7,718 nucleotides of DNA. Source: an archaeon. Its GTDB lineage: Archaea > Altiarchaeota > Altiarchaeia > JAFGQM01. Each line of letters starts with the position of its first letter. Within the stretch, counting starts at the first letter, position 1. Positions 5,178 through 7,718 of the stretch are shown here, one piece after another. The stretch lies in contig JAOZPI010000039.1 in the NCBI GenBank assembly GCA_029932835.1, positions 1-7,718 of the forward strand, in the 5' to 3' direction. Made by a program: the position numbers and the translations under genes. The notes under the pieces are model-generated. The model was not told the origin of the DNA. It searched no databases and worked only from the letters and a program-made list of their open reading frames with translations.

Positions 5178-6928
5178 CCACATATGAGAAGGCATGCCGG
5201 ACTCTTGGCAGATGGATAGAGAAGAAGCCTGATGAGGAGGAGAGAGGGAGGTTAGAGGAAGCGCTGCAGTTTCTTGAGATGCGGGTTTCGGCAGAGGAGG
5301 TGCAGGGCCTCGCCTACGCCATGCTTGTGACATCCTGCCTTGGGGTTGCTGCTGTGGGAGGCACCCTCTTGTTGTTATTCGGATTTTCGCCACTCTGGTT
5401 CATCCCAGTGCCCATTCCTGCTCTCCTCTACCTTTACCTCCGGCGCTATCCAGTCCACAGAGCAAGAGAGGAAAGGGTGAAATGCTTGGGGGAGATGCCT
5501 GGCGTTGTGACATACCTGATAATGAGCCTGAGGATAAACCCAAACCTGGAAAGGGCTGTTGAGTTTGCCCAAAGGCACAGCCGCGGGATATTCAAAAGGA
5601 AATTCTCCAAAATCCTTAACAACATCCGGCTTGGAGTGGAGGACGCTGAAACAGGACTGCGGAGGGTGGCCGAGGAGTTTTCGGAGATTGAGGAGTTTAA
5701 AAGGTGCGTTGAGCTCCTGATCGCGTCAGTAAGAGAGGGGCATGGTGACGAAGGGAGCGAAGAGGGAAGAGGCAAGACACTGGACAAAGCAACGGGAGTA
5801 TTCTTTGCTGGTATGGAGGCGCGCATTGAGAGGAGCGCTCGCTCGCTGAATACCCCTGTTATGATAGTGTTCACATTCGGGGTGATCCTGCCTCTTGTTT
5901 TCGTCGCCCTGGTACCTTTCCTCTCTCTTATGGGGGTGTCTGTCAGCGAGGTGATGATCGCTATTGTGTATATAATCGCCCTTCCCACATTCCTGTTTAT
6001 CCTGGTTCGGTTCATAGCCTCAAACAGGCCGGTTACCATCCCGCCGCCAGAGGTGCCGGAGAGGGGGGGCAAAAGGGCAATAGTTGCCCTAGTTCCCGCA
6101 AGCGCGTTGCTGGTTCCAGCATTGCTTGTGGATCTCGGGCCTATGCAGTACATCCCGATCCTGTGGGGGGTGGCTTCTGGTCTTGGGATCTTTTTTATTA
6201 GCAGCACGATGGGTGTAAGGAAGGAAAGGGAAGGGATCAAAAGGCTGGAAAGGGAATTCGGAGAGACCCTGCACAAGCTCGGAATCGCCTTATCAGAGGG
6301 ACGATCCTTTGAGGACGCAATGACGCGAACGGACTCCGAGTTTCTGGGAGAGGCTGCTGAGGGGATACGGAATTTTAACACCAGTCCTGCAGAGGCCCTG
6401 TTTGATGATAAGTTTGGATCTCTGCGGAATGTCTATTCTAACACCATAAGGGGGGTAATGGAGATACTCGTCTCGGTGGCAGACAAGGGATCAAAAACGA
6501 TTTCCAGAATCTCTTTTCAAATGGCGGACCACCTGGAAAAACTCCAGAAGAGCGAGCTGGAGATAGAGAGAAGCCTGGGTGGAGTGGTGTCCTCTATGAA
6601 GATCATCGCTATGGTAGTGGCTCCGCTAGTCGGGGGGATGATATCAAGCATGAGCGTCGTGCTGGCTGATACTATGGAGCAAACACAGGGAGCGCAGATG
6701 GGCTTTGGGAGCGGTGGGGGCCTAGACCCCGCACTGGTTACAACCGTAATCGCGACTTATGTTATGGAGTCGGCAGTGATACTGGTTTTGTTTGGAAATG
6801 ACCTGCTCCATGGAGGAGACAAGATACTAAACAAGTTCAGTATTGGCACTGCCCTTCCTGTGTCCATATTTGTCTTCACTCTCTGCGTCTGGGTTGCCGG
6901 GGCGGTGTTTGGGGGAGTTGCCGGATGA
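5174..6928 (+). CDS. Type II secretion system F family integral membrane protein (fused double T2SSF, TadC/GspF/FlaJ-like)
   Basis: The 584-aa protein is the inner-membrane platform that couples the preceding ATPase to filament assembly. A cytoplasmic N-terminal helix (1-45) is followed by hydrophobic segments at about 46-66 and 72-90. The first T2SSF domain is at about 105-225 (EMPGVVTYLIMSLRINPNLE). Membrane segments follow at about 228-252, 257-282, 302-320 and 325-345. The second T2SSF domain is at about 358-465 (LHKLGIALSEGRSFEDAMTR), with further membrane segments at about 470-495, 517-540 and 556-580. Two F domains in one chain correspond to the TadB plus TadC pair of bacterial systems, and this fused form is usual in archaea. 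Residues 188-204 form a Gly/Glu-rich hydrophilic insertion inside the first domain. The start ATG overlaps the ATPase stop by four bases, which fixes it well. The 3' end is only 3 nt from the end of the convergent histone gene. Confidence 0.9.
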   Translation: MTTYEKACRTLGRWIEKKPDEEERGRLEEALQFLEMRVSAEEVQGLAYAMLVTSCLGVAAVGGTLLLLFGFSPLWFIPVPIPALLYLYLRRYPVHRAREERVKCLGEMPGVVTYLIMSLRINPNLERAVEFAQRHSRGIFKRKFSKILNNIRLGVEDAETGLRRVAEEFSEIEEFKRCVELLIASVREGHGDEGSEEGRGKTLDKATGVFFAGMEARIERSARSLNTPVMIVFTFGVILPLVFVALVPFLSLMGVSVSEVMIAIVYIIALPTFLFILVRFIASNRPVTIPPPEVPERGGKRAIVALVPASALLVPALLVDLGPMQYIPILWGVASGLGIFFISSTMGVRKEREGIKRLEREFGETLHKLGIALSEGRSFEDAMTRTDSEFLGEAAEGIRNFNTSPAEALFDDKFGSLRNVYSNTIRGVMEILVSVADKGSKTISRISFQMADHLEKLQKSELEIERSLGGVVSSMKIIAMVVAPLVGGMISSMSVVLADTMEQTQGAQMGFGSGGGLDPALVTTVIATYVMESAVILVLFGNDLLHGGDKILNKFSIGTALPVSIFVFTLCVWVAGAVFGGVAG

Positions 6929-6931
6929 CGG

Positions 6932-7132
6932 TTACTTTGCAGCCAGCTTGATGTCCTCCTGCTTGACCGTCTTTCTCTTGGCGTGCTTTGCCAGAGCCAC
7001 AGACGCCTCAGCCAGTGCTTCTGCATAGTCCTCAACAGCCTCACGCATCGCCTTCAAAGCGTCCTCAGAAATCCTCTCTGCTCCAGCGTTTTTGAGGATG
7101 CGCTCAAAGGGAGCTAGGGGTATTTGCGCCAT
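6932..7132 (-). CDS. Archaeal histone (tailless HMf-like)
   Basis: The 66-aa protein has the complete minimal histone fold: α1 IPLAPFERILKNAG, then AERIS, α2 (about 22-48, SEDALKAMREAVEDYAEALA), and α3 RKTVKQEDIKLAA. Conserved DNA-contact and loop motifs (R11 of FERIL, RKT before the last helix) match HMfA/HMfB-type histones, which dimerise and wrap DNA. The C-terminus ends at KLAAK, so the basic tail residues seen after this point in HMfB are absent. Start ATG 7132 gives the usual MAxIPLAP beginning. There is no Shine-Dalgarno sequence, so the mRNA is probably leaderless or has a very short leader. The gene is convergent with the secretion operon and divergent from the basic protein at 7169. 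Confidence 0.95.
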   Translation of the reverse strand: MAQIPLAPFERILKNAGAERISEDALKAMREAVEDYAEALAEASVALAKHAKRKTVKQEDIKLAAK

Positions 7133-7168
7133 TTTTCTGTTTAATTTATCCTAATTAGGGGATAAAAG
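7133..7168. promoter_or_regulatory. Compact divergent promoter region between histone and 148-aa gene
   Basis: Only 36 nt separate the two divergent starts, and the segment is strongly A/T-rich. TTTAATTTAT (7140-7149) lies 20-29 nt before the GTG at 7169 and suits a leaderless plus-strand transcript. On the minus strand, TTTTATCC (7167-7160) lies about 28-35 nt before the histone ATG, suiting a leader of a few nucleotides. The boxes surround a dyad: TTTATCC 7145-7151 with GGATAAA 7160-7166, and inside it the perfect palindrome CCTAATTAGG 7150-7159. The dyad could be an operator or simply the two TATA elements facing each other. Confidence 0.5.
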
Positions 7169-7615
7169 GTGAAGGGATTGCTAAGGAGGTTTTGGAGGTG
7201 GAGAGAAACAAGGAGAAGCAAAGCCGGGAGACCTGAGACTGGGATGCAAGAGAAAAGGCCAATGAACCTGCCGAGTTCTATAACAGAGCACTCCAAGTAC
7301 TCAAGGGAGGCAGAGCCGTATATAAGGAGGTTCCTGGAAAGGCCGGGGATAGCGGGAAGCAGGATAAACGAGGAAGAGGAGGTTCAGAAGCACAGGATAT
7401 TCCAGATAAAAACGCTGATGGAGCACCGGCTCATAAACAGAAGGAACCTACCAACTGCGATAGAAGTCTCCATGATGAAAACCCCTGGGACAGTTCTGAT
7501 TATGGCAAACCGTGCCAGAAGTCGTAGAAAGTTCAATAGAATGCTAAAGCTTGAACAGTATCTAAATCAGCCAAGGGAGGGGGAGAGGAGGAGGGACTCG
7601 GCCAGACCTAGATGA
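7169..7615 (+). CDS. Highly basic hypothetical protein, 148 aa
   Basis: I do not recognise this protein. It starts at GTG 7169 and ends at TGA 7613-7615. It is very rich in Arg (RRFWRWRETRR near the start, RARSRRKFNRM near residue 120, GERRRDSARPR at the end), with no membrane segment or signal peptide. A middle part (about residues 50-110) is less extreme in composition and may be the folded core: YIRRFLERPGI, an EEEE run, then a helix-like KTLMEHRLINRR and a β-like GTVLIMANR. The charge suggests nucleic acid or ribosome binding, which is only an inference. A TATA-like box 20-29 nt upstream favours the GTG start. An in-frame ATG at 7244 (MQEKRP) is an alternative and would remove the Arg/Trp-rich head. 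AAGGAGGT at 7183-7190 is within Arg codons and is not placed for an in-frame start. The codon use (AGG, AGA, ATA) agrees with neighbouring real genes. Confidence 0.6.
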   Translation: MKGLLRRFWRWRETRRSKAGRPETGMQEKRPMNLPSSITEHSKYSREAEPYIRRFLERPGIAGSRINEEEEVQKHRIFQIKTLMEHRLINRRNLPTAIEVSMMKTPGTVLIMANRARSRRKFNRMLKLEQYLNQPREGERRRDSARPR

Positions 7616-7636
7616 GACAGGACGTCGGACGCTGTC

Positions 7637-7718
7637 ATGGATATGGAATTGCCCTCGTATGCAAGCTCTCCTGCCACCCCGTTTAAAAAGGCTGCAAGTG
7701 AGGACGCTGTGAACGGCT
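7637..7718 (+). CDS. Possible start of a further gene, runs off the window
   Basis: From ATG 7637 the frame is open to the window end and gives about 27 residues (MDMELPSYASSPATPFKKAA at the beginning). It has no recognisable motif. It follows the basic protein by 21 nt on the same strand, so it would be cotranscribed. Evidence is only the open frame and position. No strong ribosome binding site is seen. An alternative ATG at 7612, overlapping the previous stop as ATGA, closes after 24 codons. Confidence 0.35.
   Translation, partial: MDMELPSYASSPATPFKKAASEDAVNG

Noticed and set aside
5446..6381. Open frame of 311 codons on the minus strand
   Set aside because: It is antisense to the T2SSF membrane protein and has no signature; the plus strand encodes recognisable F domains throughout.

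Overview
The window looks like a chromosomal piece of a small-genome archaeon, possibly a DPANN-type lineage. The archaeal signs are a tRNA-His gene with a bulge-helix-bulge intron, a tailless archaeal histone, a type II/IV secretion ATPase paired with a duplicated integral membrane partner, and A/T boxes upstream of genes with little Shine-Dalgarno signal. The phylum is an inference and cannot be fixed from this sequence alone.

Layout, left to right. Positions 2-427 hold the C-terminal half of a radical SAM protein of the spore-photoproduct-lyase-like group, cut by the window edge and visibly more A/T-rich than the rest. Positions 428-689 are non-coding: first a G+C-rich block resembling an intergenic repeat, then a TATA-like box and a hairpin-rich stretch that could be a small RNA or a long leader. 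Positions 690-2177 encode a membrane-anchored or secreted clan GH-A-type glycoside hydrolase. Its C-terminal Cys-rich repeats lie in another frame up to 2322, so the gene carries a frameshift (natural or assembly error).

Positions 2398-2535 (minus strand) are tRNA-His(GTG), with G-1 encoded, C73, and a 63-nt intron. Just upstream of it, its 5' flank plus the first acceptor-strand bases are duplicated. Between the two copies lies a hairpin with the same 8-bp acceptor stem (2559-2600). This is the most unusual structure in the window.

Positions 2733-5177 and 5174-6928 form a two-gene operon with an ATGA overlap: an assembly ATPase with an N-terminal CxxC-rich extension, and a fused double-T2SSF membrane platform. 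Together they would power a type IV pilus-like or secretion machine; no pilin or prepilin peptidase is visible here. The histone gene (6932-7132, minus) converges on this operon with a 3-nt gap. It is divergent, across 36 nt, from a very basic 148-aa protein of unknown function (7169-7615). A possible further gene begins at 7637 and runs off the end.
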